From Galbibacter pacificus (GTDB taxonomy: Bacteria > Bacteroidota > Bacteroidia > Flavobacteriales > Flavobacteriaceae), in NCBI RefSeq assembly GCF_029603155.1, contig NZ_JAPMUA010000006.1:212509-276508 (forward strand): a DNA stretch of 64,000 nt, in the 5' to 3' direction. Every line of letters starts with the position of its first letter. The first letter of the stretch is position 1. Below are positions 1 to 8,492 of this stretch, one piece after another. Position numbers and translations under genes: made by a program. The notes under the pieces were generated by a model. That model saw only the letters and a list, made by a program, of their open reading frames with translations. It did not search any database and was not told the DNA's origin.

Positions 1-52
1 AAGGGGAATTATTTAATTTTCCCTATTAATAAATGAAAGAAATGATTTTAAT

Positions 53-712
53 ATGAAAAACGAGGAAAAAGGATTGAGAGGGAGATTAAAAATCTGCGGA
101 ATGAAATACCAAGATAATATTAAAGCTGTTGCAGCATTGCAACCGGATTATCTCGGCTTTATTTTTTATGAAAAATCGACTCGTTTTAACAATGGTATTG
201 TTCCAGAACTACCAAAAAGCATTCAAAAAATAGGTGTTTTTGTAGATGCCACTATTAAATTTATTGCCGAGAAAGTACAAAAGCATCAATTAAATGGTGT
301 GCAATTACATGGAAGTGAATCGGTTGATTATTGTAAAGAACTTAAAGAACAGCTTCCGAAGTATCTCATTATTAAAGTGTTTTCTATTAAAGACGAATTC
401 GATTTTTCAATTTTAGATCCGTATGAAAACATTGTCGATTTCTATTTATTCGACACCAAAGGAAAACTCCCCGGCGGAAACGGCTATGCATTTAACTGGG
501 AAATATTGAAAGATTATCCATCTAAAAAACCATTCTTTTTAAGTGGTGGCATTGGCCCGGAACATATTGAAAAAATTAAAAATATAGATCCTAAACTTCC
601 CATTCATGCTATTGACGTAAACAGTAAATTTGAATTGGAACCCGGATTGAAAAACATTGAATTATTAAATGAATTTGTTATGGAATATAGAGGGATAAGG
701 GGTAAGCGTTAA
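53..712 (+). CDS. trpF: phosphoribosylanthranilate isomerase (TrpF)
   Basis: Isomerises N-(5-phosphoribosyl)anthranilate to the carboxyphenylamino-deoxyribulose phosphate in tryptophan synthesis (cytosol). The 219-residue length fits the family's single TIM barrel. The N-terminal motif LKICGMK carries the catalytic Cys (residue 15). A catalytic Asp lies in LFDTKGK near residue 133, and the C-terminal SGGI and IDVNSK segments match the phosphate-binding end of the barrel. The start at 53 adds about ten residues before LKICG, so it is plausible but not certain. It heads the visible part of a trp operon; trpC and the earlier genes probably lie left of the window. A 111-bp AT-rich gap separates it from trpB. 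Confidence 0.95.
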   Translation: MKNEEKGLRGRLKICGMKYQDNIKAVAALQPDYLGFIFYEKSTRFNNGIVPELPKSIQKIGVFVDATIKFIAEKVQKHQLNGVQLHGSESVDYCKELKEQLPKYLIIKVFSIKDEFDFSILDPYENIVDFYLFDTKGKLPGGNGYAFNWEILKDYPSKKPFFLSGGIGPEHIEKIKNIDPKLPIHAIDVNSKFELEPGLKNIELLNEFVMEYRGIRGKR

Positions 713-823
713 TTGATAATTGTTAATTGATAACTGTTATTTGTGAATTGAACAACCTTTCCTCATTCACTCTTTAACTCTTTAACTTTAAAACCGTACA
801 AACTTTCAACTTTATAAACTAAA

Positions 824-2008
824 ATGAACACATACAACGTAAACAAAAAAGGATATTATGGCGACTTTGGGGGTGCTTACATCCCAGAGATGCTGTACCC
901 CAACGTAGAAGAATTGCGGCAACAATATCTTGCCATTATGGGTGAAGATTCTTTTAAAGAAGAATTCAACCAACTTTTAAAAGATTATGTCGGGAGGCCT
1001 TCGCCTTTGTATTTTGCCAAGCGGTTATCGCAAAAGCACGGGGCAAAAATATATTTAAAGAGAGAGGACCTCAACCATACGGGAGCGCATAAAATAAACA
1101 ACACTATTGGTCAGATTTTATTGGCAAAACGTTTGGGAAAAAAACGTATTATTGCCGAAACGGGCGCTGGGCAACATGGCGTGGCAACGGCCACTGTTTG
1201 CGCACTAATGGGAATTGACTGCGTGGTGTACATGGGCGAGATAGACATTAAGCGGCAAGCGCCCAACGTGGCACGGATGAAAATGCTCGGCGCCGAGGTC
1301 CGCCCGGCACTTTCTGGCAGTAAAACCCTGAAAGATGCTACCAATGAAGCCATTCGCGATTGGATCAACAATCCGGTGGACACACATTACATTATTGGTT
1401 CTGCCATTGGTCCGCACCCGTATCCTGATATGGTTACCCGTTTTCAAAGTATTATTTCCGAAGAAATAAAATGGCAGCTAAAAGAAAAAGAAGGCCGGGA
1501 AAACCCCGATTATGTAATTGCCTGCATTGGTGGCGGAAGCAATGCCGCCGGTACCTATTACCATTTTCTGGATGAAGCCACTGTTGGCATTATTGCCGTG
1601 GAAGCTGCCGGAAAAGGTATTCATTCGGGCGAAAGTGCCGCCACCTCGCAATTGGGAAAAGAAGGTATTATTCATGGTTGCAAGACCCTTTTGATGCAAA
1701 CCAACGACGGGCAGATTACCGAACCTTATTCTATTTCTGCCGGATTGGATTATCCTGGCGTTGGTCCCATGCATTCGCATTTGTATCAATCGGGGCGCGG
1801 GGAGTTTTTCTCGGTTACAGACAACGATGCCATGAAGGCGGGATTGGAGCTGTGCAAAACCGAAGGCATTATACCCGCCATTGAAAGTTCGCATGCGTTG
1901 GCAATATTCAATCATAAAAAATTTAAAGAAGATGATGTTGTTGTAATTAGTTTGTCTGGTCGCGGCGACAAAGATTTGAATACCTACATTGATTATTTCG
2001 ATTTGTAA
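824..2008 (+). CDS. trpB: tryptophan synthase beta chain (TrpB)
   Basis: Condenses indole with serine to give tryptophan, using PLP, in complex with TrpA. The 394-residue protein is full length for TrpB. The PLP-binding Lys is residue 90 in HTGAHKINN. The glycine-rich phosphate-binding loop GGGSNAAG lies near residue 235, and a late SGRGDKD motif contacts the PLP ring. The start MNTYNVNKKGYYGDFGG gives the standard N-terminus. The stop lies 9 nt before trpA, so the two are probably co-translated. The region is somewhat more GC-rich than its neighbours, but the family assignment is unambiguous. Confidence 0.98.
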   Translation: MNTYNVNKKGYYGDFGGAYIPEMLYPNVEELRQQYLAIMGEDSFKEEFNQLLKDYVGRPSPLYFAKRLSQKHGAKIYLKREDLNHTGAHKINNTIGQILLAKRLGKKRIIAETGAGQHGVATATVCALMGIDCVVYMGEIDIKRQAPNVARMKMLGAEVRPALSGSKTLKDATNEAIRDWINNPVDTHYIIGSAIGPHPYPDMVTRFQSIISEEIKWQLKEKEGRENPDYVIACIGGGSNAAGTYYHFLDEATVGIIAVEAAGKGIHSGESAATSQLGKEGIIHGCKTLLMQTNDGQITEPYSISAGLDYPGVGPMHSHLYQSGRGEFFSVTDNDAMKAGLELCKTEGIIPAIESSHALAIFNHKKFKEDDVVVISLSGRGDKDLNTYIDYFDL

Positions 2009-2017
2009 AACCTGAAT

Positions 2018-2794
2018 ATGAAACAAATGAACAGAATCCATAAAAAATTACAGGAAGACAAAAAGCTGTTATCTATATATTTTACTGCCGGATATCCAAA
2101 TCTGGACGATACCGTGCCCATTATTGAAAAGTTACAGGACAGTGGCGCAGACATGCTGGAAATAGGCCTACCCTTTTCCGACCCATTGGCCGATGGCCCC
2201 ACCATTCAGGCCAGTTCTACCCAAGCCCTTAAAAACGGGATGACTTCTGTTAAACTTTTTGAACAGCTTAAAAACATCAGGCAAACCGTTTCCATTCCGC
2301 TTATCATTATGGGCTATTTCAACCCGATTATGCAGTATGGTGTAGAGGCTTTTTGTAAAAAATGTGCCGAAATAGGGATCGATGGCCTTATTGTTCCCGA
2401 CCTTCCCGTAGATGTGTACCATGAAGAGTATCAACAAATATTCGAAAAGCATGGGCTCATCAATATATTTTTAATTACGCCGCAAACTTCTAATGAGCGT
2501 ATCCGGTTTATAGATTCGGTTTCCAACGGATTTATTTACATGGTGAGCTCGGCAAGTGTTACCGGGGCCAAAAATACTTTCGGGAATGCACAAACCGAGT
2601 ATTTTAAAAGAATAGACGGCATGCAATTAAAAGCACCGCAAATTGTTGGCTTTGGTATTAGCAACAACCACACGTTTAATGCCGCAACGCATTATGCCAA
2701 AGGCGCCATTATTGGCTCTGCATTTATTAAAATGATTACCGAAAAGGGAATTGAAGGCATACCAGCGTTTGTTTCGTCCATTAAAAATACTTAA
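2018..2794 (+). CDS. trpA: tryptophan synthase alpha chain (TrpA)
   Basis: Cleaves indole-3-glycerol phosphate to indole and glyceraldehyde-3-phosphate and channels indole to TrpB. The 258 residues form one TIM barrel. The catalytic pair is visible as Glu48 (DMLEIGLPFSDP) and Asp59 (PLADGP). YMVSSASVTG and VGFGISN are the usual phosphate-binding loops. An alternative Met lies three codons in (MNRIHKKL), so the exact start is uncertain by 9 nt. It is the last gene of the trp cluster and is followed by a strong hairpin terminator. Confidence 0.97.
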   Translation: MKQMNRIHKKLQEDKKLLSIYFTAGYPNLDDTVPIIEKLQDSGADMLEIGLPFSDPLADGPTIQASSTQALKNGMTSVKLFEQLKNIRQTVSIPLIIMGYFNPIMQYGVEAFCKKCAEIGIDGLIVPDLPVDVYHEEYQQIFEKHGLINIFLITPQTSNERIRFIDSVSNGFIYMVSSASVTGAKNTFGNAQTEYFKRIDGMQLKAPQIVGFGISNNHTFNAATHYAKGAIIGSAFIKMITEKGIEGIPAFVSSIKNT

Positions 2795-2815
2795 AATCAA
2801 GGTTTCACTATATAT

Positions 2816-2849
2816 AAAATCCGATGGTTTTAACTATCGGATTTTTTTT
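2816..2849 (+). terminator. Rho-independent terminator of the trp operon
   Basis: An inverted repeat AATCCGAT / ATCGGATT with a short loop runs straight into eight T residues, 22 nt after the trpA stop. This is a classic intrinsic terminator. Confidence 0.85.
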
Positions 2850-3041
2850 ATGCCGCTATCACCTTGAATTGTATGGTGCGGGCTTTGCATCATCTATTTT
2901 TCAATTAATTGTTTTCATTAAGTATGTCTTATCGTAATAACTTAACTTAAACTATGTTACTTGACCATTCAAAAATTCAACTTCAGTAAAAAGATTTTAT
3001 TCATATAAATAAAGAAACAGCATATAACCATGTAGGGGACT

Positions 3042-3250
3042 ATACCCAAGTGCGTAGATGCCGTACTTAAGTACGTAGGGATAATACTTTACAACGCAGG
3101 AACCGTACTTAGGTGCGTAGGGATAGAACCTATCTATCATGGCGTCTTACTTAGATAGGTAGTTTCTATACTTAGCACGGTAGGAACTGTACTTAACACC
3201 GTAGGGAACGTACTTGTAACCGTAGGGACAATACTTAACTGTTATGCATT
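3042..3250. repeat. phased 21-bp degenerate tandem array (about 10 units)
   Basis: Ten consecutive units begin at 3042, 3063, 3084, 3105, 3126, 3147, 3168, 3189, 3210 and 3231, exactly 21 bp apart apart from a 1-bp slip at the end. A rough unit is RTACTTA-N3-NCGTAGGGA-NN; the TACTTA and GTAGG blocks are best kept and the middle varies. The fifth and sixth units form an inverted repeat with each other (ACCTATCTA at 3128-3136, TAGATAGGT at 3152-3160). The 21-bp unit equals seven codons. Read on the plus strand it gives V/I-L-x-x-V-G-x heptads, but a TAG at 3156 breaks the frame and no start codon precedes it. Function is unknown. Confidence 0.85.
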
Positions 3251-3340
3251 ATACTTTAATAACAAGACTCTATTAGTATTAATAAAGTAATAAAACCTTG
3301 TGGCAAAGCAATACAACCTATGGGCTAAGCTATTGTTAAT

Positions 3341-3435
3341 GTAGCAATTTTTATGGAAGCCTGTAGGGTTTATATCCCGCTTGTGCCCTACTCCTTCTAG
3401 TACGGCGTACGCCTTGCTACAACTATAACGTTATA
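3341..3435. repeat. folded inverted-repeat element upstream of the efflux operon
   Basis: Outer arms GTAGCAA (3341-3347) and TTGCTAC (3414-3420) enclose GTAGGG (3363-3368) / CCCTAC (3386-3391) and a perfect 10-bp palindrome GGCGTACGCC (3404-3413). A 12-bp palindrome TATAACGTTATA (3424-3435) follows immediately. The nested symmetry suggests a structured DNA or RNA element. Together with the 21-bp array it fills the gene-free stretch between trpA and tetR (2850-3521); nothing else was recognised there. Confidence 0.45.
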
Positions 3436-3459
3436 TGTTAAAATTTGATTATTTAAAAA

Positions 3460-3497
3460 TTAAACAAACGTTTAAATTAAACAATTGTTTAATTTTG
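3460..3497 (+). promoter_or_regulatory. promoter with twin palindromic operators for tetR
   Basis: Two copies of TTAAAC-N4-GTTTAA lie side by side at 3460-3475 and 3477-3492, centres 17 bp apart; the second (spacer AATT) is a perfect 16-bp palindrome. The second overlaps a match to the Bacteroidota -7 box, TAATTTTG at 3490-3497. The layout is what a TetR-family repressor would bind to block its own promoter. It also shows that translation must begin downstream, at 3522. Confidence 0.7.
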
Positions 3498-3521
3498 CAT
3501 CGGTTTTTAAAAACTAGGAAA

Positions 3522-4154
3522 ATGGAGTTTAACGAAAAGCAAATACACATATTTGAAGTTACCGAGCGGATGTTTGCAGAAAACAGCTATGACGGCACCT
3601 CCATACGGGCCATTGCCAAAGAAGCAGGCATTAACATTGCCATGATTTCGTATTATTTTGGTTCGAAAGAAAAATTGTTGGAACAATTATTAAACTATAA
3701 AACAGCTAATTTTACCATTGAACTGGAAAGTGCCTTGTCTTCCAGTGATGATTATCTAAAAAAGGTAGACAATATTATTACCCTTCTTGTAAGGAGGATA
3801 CATAAAAACAGACGGGTATATAAAATTATCCATTTTGAATATTCCAACGGCAACAGGCAAATAGATTTTGAAAGTTACCTAAAAACAAAAAAGGAAAATT
3901 ATTCCATTATAGAACGGTTTATCAAAAATGGGCAACTGGCCGGTGTTTTTAGTAAGGATGTGAATATCCCCTTGATTGTCCCTACCGTTTTGGGTACTTA
4001 TTTCAATTTTTATTACAACAAAAGATCGTATGAAGCAACCTATCAATTAGACCCAAATGTTTCGCTGGACGATTTTGTCCACACCACTTTAACAGATCAT
4101 ATAAAAAGAGCAATTAAAGCATTATTGACCTATGAAATGCCCATTGGCAATTAA
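3522..4154 (+). CDS. TetR/AcrR-family transcriptional repressor
   Basis: A 210-residue one-component regulator. An N-terminal TetR helix-turn-helix spans about residues 8-50, with the conserved TSIRAIAKEAGI and ISYYFGSKEKLL segments, followed by an all-helical ligand-binding/dimerisation domain. The open frame reaches back to 3435, but the promoter's -7 box lies at 3490-3497, inside that extension, so the ATG at 3522 (MEFNEKQ) is chosen. It lies 56 nt before tolC and on the same strand as a complete tripartite pump. It therefore most likely represses itself and the pump genes, with a pumped compound as inducer. The inducer cannot be read from sequence. Confidence 0.92.
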   Translation: MEFNEKQIHIFEVTERMFAENSYDGTSIRAIAKEAGINIAMISYYFGSKEKLLEQLLNYKTANFTIELESALSSSDDYLKKVDNIITLLVRRIHKNRRVYKIIHFEYSNGNRQIDFESYLKTKKENYSIIERFIKNGQLAGVFSKDVNIPLIVPTVLGTYFNFYYNKRSYEATYQLDPNVSLDDFVHTTLTDHIKRAIKALLTYEMPIGN

Positions 4155-4210
4155 CAACCAATTAAAAACAGGGCATTACATACGGCTATAAAACAAATAA
4201 ACAACAACAG

Positions 4211-5518
4211 ATGAAAATTAAAATTATACTCATATGCCTACTTGGCATACTAGGTATTAAGACCATGGAGGCGCAACAAACTACGTTAACGCTGGAAGAA
4301 GCCATAAAACTGGCCCTTTTAAACAGCGATGCCTCTAAAATAGCAGATACTAAGGTGAATACTGCCGAATACGAAGTAAAATCGGCCAAAAGCAACCGGT
4401 ACCCAGATTTAGATATCTCTGGGCAATATCAACATTTAACAAAAGTAAATGCCGACATAAAACTAGACACAGGCCAAGATGCCGATGCCGGTGGTGCAGC
4501 CCCGCCGGACATTAGTTATTTAATGCTCGGGCAGGCAACGGCATCGGTACCGCTATTTACCGGTTTTAAACTCTCTAATTTGGTAAAGGCAAGCCAGAAC
4601 AGTTTACAGGCGGCAGTCTATAATGCCAAAAGCGAAAAGGAAAAAATAGCCCTTAATACCGTAAGCACCTATGTAAATTTATACAAAGCACATAAAACCG
4701 TTGAACTTATTGAAGAAAACCTTAAAAGTGCACAACAGCGGGTCAAGGATTTTACGGCGATGGAGCAAAACGGCCTGTTGGCCAGAAACGATTTATTGAA
4801 GGCACAATTGCAGGAATCTAACATTGAAGTAAGTCTGGAAGAAGCTAGGAAAAACGAAAGCATTTTAAACTACAATCTTATTACCATGCTAAAAATGCCT
4901 TCGGATACCCAAATATCCATAGGCGATACCAATTTTGAACTGGTTTCAACCGCACAATTGTCGGACAGTATTCAACGTAACGACCTTAAATCGTTGTATT
5001 TTCAAGAAGAAGCGGCCAAAAACAATATTAAAATAGCACAAAGCAAATATTACCCAAGTCTTTCGTTAATGGGCGGTTATGTAGCCCTTGACGTTCAAAA
5101 TGTAATGACCATTACCGATGCCATGAATTTTGGTGTTGGCGTGTCGTACAACCTGGCCGATATTTTTAAGGCAAAAAGCGATGTAAAAGTTGCCAAGAGC
5201 AAGGCCCGGGAACTAGAATATACCATTGATATGGTAAGAGATCAAATAGATGTACAGATAGAAGATGCCAATCAAAGCTATAACCTGGCAACTAAAAAAT
5301 ACGAAGTTTACCAGAAAGCAGAAGAGCAGGCCACGGAAAACTACCGGATCGTAAAAGATAAATATGATAACGGCCTGGTAGACACCAACGATTTGCTGGA
5401 AGCAGACATCGACCAGCTTCAATCTAAAATAAACCTGGCTTATGCCAAGGCAGATATTACCCTGAAATTTTACGAGCTTCTAGATGCTCAAGGACAAATA
5501 AATACAGATATAAAATAA
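4211..5518 (+). CDS. TolC-family outer-membrane efflux protein
   Basis: Outer-membrane exit duct of a tripartite pump. The 435 residues start with a signal peptide of about 21 residues ending ...MEAQ. Two homologous OEP halves follow (roughly 25-215 and 230-425), each with LTLEEAIKLAL-type entry helices and long heptad-rich coiled coils such as the stretch after KTVELIEENL. LDVQNVMTITDAMNFGVGVSYNL is a beta-strand segment of the barrel. It lies between tetR and a membrane-fusion protein 18 nt downstream, so it works with those products to carry substrates across the envelope. Confidence 0.93.
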   Translation: MKIKIILICLLGILGIKTMEAQQTTLTLEEAIKLALLNSDASKIADTKVNTAEYEVKSAKSNRYPDLDISGQYQHLTKVNADIKLDTGQDADAGGAAPPDISYLMLGQATASVPLFTGFKLSNLVKASQNSLQAAVYNAKSEKEKIALNTVSTYVNLYKAHKTVELIEENLKSAQQRVKDFTAMEQNGLLARNDLLKAQLQESNIEVSLEEARKNESILNYNLITMLKMPSDTQISIGDTNFELVSTAQLSDSIQRNDLKSLYFQEEAAKNNIKIAQSKYYPSLSLMGGYVALDVQNVMTITDAMNFGVGVSYNLADIFKAKSDVKVAKSKARELEYTIDMVRDQIDVQIEDANQSYNLATKKYEVYQKAEEQATENYRIVKDKYDNGLVDTNDLLEADIDQLQSKINLAYAKADITLKFYELLDAQGQINTDIK

Positions 5519-5536
5519 ACTACTATCAGCAATAAA

Positions 5537-6619
5537 ATGGAACAGAAGAAAAAAACAAATAAGAAATTTGCCATTATAATTGGTGCTTTAATCGTTATCG
5601 GGATTATTTATGGAGCATACAAGTTTGTGCATTCATTATCTCACGAAGAAACAGACGATGCACAAATAGAAGCCAACATGAACCCAATTATACCCCATGT
5701 AGGCGGTTATATTGAAAAAGTAATGGTAACCGATAACGACAGGGTAAAAAAAGGCGATACCCTTTTTATTATAAACGATCAGGATTACCAGGTAAAACTG
5801 GAGCAGGCAAAAGCCGCATTGGCCGCCGCCGAAAGTCAACTGGTAGTTGCGCAAGCCAGTGTTGGCTCCTACAAGGCCAATGTGCAAACCTCAACAGCGC
5901 AGGTAAGCTCGGCAAAAGGGAATATAGAAACTGCGGAAATTAAATTATGGAGAGCAGAAAACGATTTTAAACGTTACGAAAACCTATATAAAAATCATTC
6001 CATTACCGCACAACAATACGAAGAAGCACTGGCCGCCAAACAAGCCGCAGAAAAAGAGCTGGAAGTACTTAAAAGCCAACAAAAAGCAAGTGCCAGCCAG
6101 CGTAACGCTGCTGTTTCCCAAACAGAAATATCGCAAAAGCAAATTGCTGTTGCAGAAGCCAACGTAAAAAGTGCTCAAGCACAACTGGATGCAGCAAAAC
6201 TAGATATAGGTTATACCATTGTTACCGCCCCGATAGACGGTCAGCTTTCCAATGTAGATTTACAAGTGGGGCAATTTGTACAGCCCGGACAATCGTTGTT
6301 TTATTTAGTAAACACAACCGATAAATGGATTGTTGCCAATTTTAAAGAAACACAGCTTGAAAAAATGGCTATCGGCCAAAAAGTGACCATCGAGGTAGAT
6401 GCCTATCCCGGCGAAGATTTTGAAGGTACCATAACCGCTTTTTCGCCCGCAACCGGAGCCAAGTTTTCTTTACTTCCGCCAGACAATGCTTCTGGAAACT
6501 TTGTAAAAACCATTCAGCGTTTACCGGTAAAAATAGACTTTACCAAGGATAACGATGCCGAAAAACTGGCAAAACTTCGTTCGGGAATGAACGTAATTGT
6601 AGATGTACATTTAAAATAA
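5537..6619 (+). CDS. emrA: HlyD/EmrA-type membrane-fusion protein
   Basis: Periplasmic adaptor joining the inner-membrane transporter to TolC. It is 360 residues long, with one N-terminal membrane anchor (about residues 10-30). Next comes the EmrA-type ETDDAQIEANMNPIIP segment, then a split lipoyl/barrel-sandwich domain (first half around residues 48-75, second near DIGYTIVTAPIDGQLS). Between the halves is a long Ala/Gln/Glu-rich coiled-coil hairpin (about 85-215). The C-terminal beta-barrel ends in RSGMNVIVDVHLK. The gene is 18 nt after tolC and 3 nt before the transporter gene, a tight operon. The symbol rests on domain layout and context. Confidence 0.93.
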   Translation: MEQKKKTNKKFAIIIGALIVIGIIYGAYKFVHSLSHEETDDAQIEANMNPIIPHVGGYIEKVMVTDNDRVKKGDTLFIINDQDYQVKLEQAKAALAAAESQLVVAQASVGSYKANVQTSTAQVSSAKGNIETAEIKLWRAENDFKRYENLYKNHSITAQQYEEALAAKQAAEKELEVLKSQQKASASQRNAAVSQTEISQKQIAVAEANVKSAQAQLDAAKLDIGYTIVTAPIDGQLSNVDLQVGQFVQPGQSLFYLVNTTDKWIVANFKETQLEKMAIGQKVTIEVDAYPGEDFEGTITAFSPATGAKFSLLPPDNASGNFVKTIQRLPVKIDFTKDNDAEKLAKLRSGMNVIVDVHLK

Positions 6620-6622
6620 GAT

Positions 6623-8218
6623 ATGGCCGAAGCACAAGTTAAAGTTCAAGATGAAAATAGTTTGGTGGAATATGGTTTCACCAGGGTCATTATAACCATT
6701 ACGGCTATTCTTTGTGCCCTTTTAGAAATTATTGACACTACTATTGTCAACGTTGCGCTAAATGACATGAGAGGAAGCTTGGGAGCCTCCCTTACCGATA
6801 TTGCATGGGTAATTACCGCTTATGCCATTGCCAATGTAATTATTATCCCGATGACCAGCTGGTTGTCTAAACAATTTGGACGGCGTAATTATTTTGCGGC
6901 TTCCATTATGATATTTACCATTGCTTCTTTTCTATGCGGTAATGCCACCAATTTATGGGAGTTGGTTGCTTTTCGTTTTATACAAGGAATGGGAGGCGGT
7001 GCCTTGTTGGTTACCGCACAGACCATTATTACGGAAACCTACCCCGTTGAAAAAAGGGGAATGGCACAGGCTATTTATGGTATGGGCGTTATTGTAGGCC
7101 CAACACTGGGGCCGCCATTGGGAGGATATCTGGTAGATAATTTCTCGTGGCCCTATATATTTTATATCAACGTGCCCATTGGTATAATTGCCACTTTTTT
7201 AACTATTCTCTATATTAAAAGTCCTAAATACGGTGAAAAGTTGAAGGCCTATCAAGTAGATTGGTGGGGCATATTTTTTCTGGCATCGTTTATTGGCTCG
7301 TTACAATTTGTGTTGGAACACGGCCAACAAGACGACTGGTTTGCCAATCCTACCATCTTGATATTAAGCATTGTCTCTATATTTGGTTTGTTATTGTTTA
7401 TTTGGAGGGAATTGGTCTATGAGCATCCAATTGTAAACCTCCGGGTACTTAAAGATTACAATCTGAAAATAGGGACTATTTTAACCTTCATCCTTGGCTT
7501 TGGACTGTATGGTTCCACGTTTATAATCCCGATATATACACAATCTATTTTAGGATGGACAGCAACCGATGCCGGGTTATTACTGGTCCCTAGCTCCATA
7601 ACCACAGCTTTAATGATGCCTATTATTGGGAAATTATTGGAGCGGGGAGTTCCGCAAAAATATTTGGCTGCCATTGGTTTTGTAGTGTTCTTTGTTTATA
7701 GCTATTGGATGTTTAACCTCATGACCCCCGACACAGGTTCTGAGCATATGTTCTGGCCATTGGTAGCCCGTGGTTTTGGCTTGGGGCTATTATTTGTGCC
7801 CATAACCACGCTCTCGCTTTCTACCTTAAGGGGAAAGGACATTGGCGATGGCGCTGCATTTACGGGTATGATGCGCCAATTGGGAGGATCTTTCGGGATT
7901 GCCATTATAACCACTTTTGTGGCGCGTTTTACACAACAGCACCGTGTGGACCTTATCCCGAACCTGTCTAAAGTAGATTTTGAGGTACAAGAGCGTCTTC
8001 ATGCCTATCAACAAATGTTTATGTCCAAAGGTTTCAGTGTTAACGAATCGCTCCAAAAAGCCTATCAATTAATGGAAGGGTCCATTACCTTACAAAGCAC
8101 TGTATTATCCTACATGGACATATTTTTATACTTGGGTATTTTGTTTTTAATATGTGTGCCATTTGTATTGATGATTAAAAAGGGAAGCAGTATGGTAAAT
8201 GCCTCAGCAGCTCATTAA
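6623..8218 (+). CDS. emrB: EmrB/QacA-family (DHA2) drug:proton antiporter
   Basis: Inner-membrane MFS exporter of 531 residues with about 14 predicted hydrophobic helices, typical of the DHA2 subfamily. Visible family motifs include DTTIVNVAL in helix 1, WLSKQFGRRNYF (motif A, loop 2-3), GMGGGALLVTAQTI, and GMGVIVGPTLGPPLGG (motif C, antiporter signature). It is driven by the proton gradient and couples through the EmrA-like adaptor to the TolC-like duct. It is the last gene of the tetR operon. The substrate is not identifiable; lipophilic drugs, bile-salt-like compounds or fatty acids would be usual. Confidence 0.94.
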   Translation: MAEAQVKVQDENSLVEYGFTRVIITITAILCALLEIIDTTIVNVALNDMRGSLGASLTDIAWVITAYAIANVIIIPMTSWLSKQFGRRNYFAASIMIFTIASFLCGNATNLWELVAFRFIQGMGGGALLVTAQTIITETYPVEKRGMAQAIYGMGVIVGPTLGPPLGGYLVDNFSWPYIFYINVPIGIIATFLTILYIKSPKYGEKLKAYQVDWWGIFFLASFIGSLQFVLEHGQQDDWFANPTILILSIVSIFGLLLFIWRELVYEHPIVNLRVLKDYNLKIGTILTFILGFGLYGSTFIIPIYTQSILGWTATDAGLLLVPSSITTALMMPIIGKLLERGVPQKYLAAIGFVVFFVYSYWMFNLMTPDTGSEHMFWPLVARGFGLGLLFVPITTLSLSTLRGKDIGDGAAFTGMMRQLGGSFGIAIITTFVARFTQQHRVDLIPNLSKVDFEVQERLHAYQQMFMSKGFSVNESLQKAYQLMEGSITLQSTVLSYMDIFLYLGILFLICVPFVLMIKKGSSMVNASAAH

Positions 8219-8278
8219 AATAGTAACTGTTAAATAGTTAACAAGATTTTACAATAGCTTTAATAAGGTTTTCATGTT

Positions 8279-8286
8279 TAGTTTTG
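8279..8286 (+). promoter_or_regulatory. -7 promoter box for a small gene
   Basis: TAGTTTTG matches the Bacteroidota -7 consensus TAnnTTTG, 32 nt before the start codon of the 46-residue frame that follows. Confidence 0.5.
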
Positions 8287-8318
8287 TACCTTGAATATAA
8301 CTTAAAAAAGCAAAAGTT

Positions 8319-8459
8319 ATGAGCAAGATTAAAGATAAGAAATGGAAACGCAAACACGAGCAGAACAACCCGACCAATCCAACGGGTAACAGAAATATCG
8401 ACACCAATAAGTTTGATATTGATGAAGAAACGATTAAAGATCAGCAGAATAAAAAGTAA
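8319..8459 (+). CDS. small highly charged hypothetical protein (46 aa)
   Basis: A complete short frame from ATG to TAA encoding 46 residues. It begins MSKIKDKKWKRKHEQ, has an Asn/Pro/Thr-rich middle, and ends with acidic then basic residues (DEETIKDQQNKK). There is no signal peptide or hydrophobic stretch, so it would be a soluble, probably disordered cytosolic protein. Support for it being real: a good -7 box 32 nt upstream, balanced codon use, and a gap otherwise unexplained between two genes. I do not recognise a family and assign no function. Confidence 0.6.
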   Translation: MSKIKDKKWKRKHEQNNPTNPTGNRNIDTNKFDIDEETIKDQQNKK

Positions 8460-8492
8460 AATCCCCCTATAGAAAAATGTTAAGCAAAAAGT

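Noticed and set aside
1478..2041. 187-residue frame antisense to trpB
   Set aside because: Shadow of trpB; composition follows the complementary codons and no motif is present.
3042..3250. 21-bp array as a CRISPR array
   Set aside because: There is no conserved direct repeat of 24-37 bp separated by unique spacers, and no cas genes nearby; variation is spread inside every unit.
3042..3300. 21-bp array as a coding repeat gene
   Set aside because: The plus-strand frame is cut at 3156 (TAG) and at 3033, and the minus-strand frame is also stopped within the array; no start codon with leader fits.
3341..3435. Integron attC site
   Set aside because: Only the symmetry is suggestive; there is no integrase, no second site and no cassette-like gene array.
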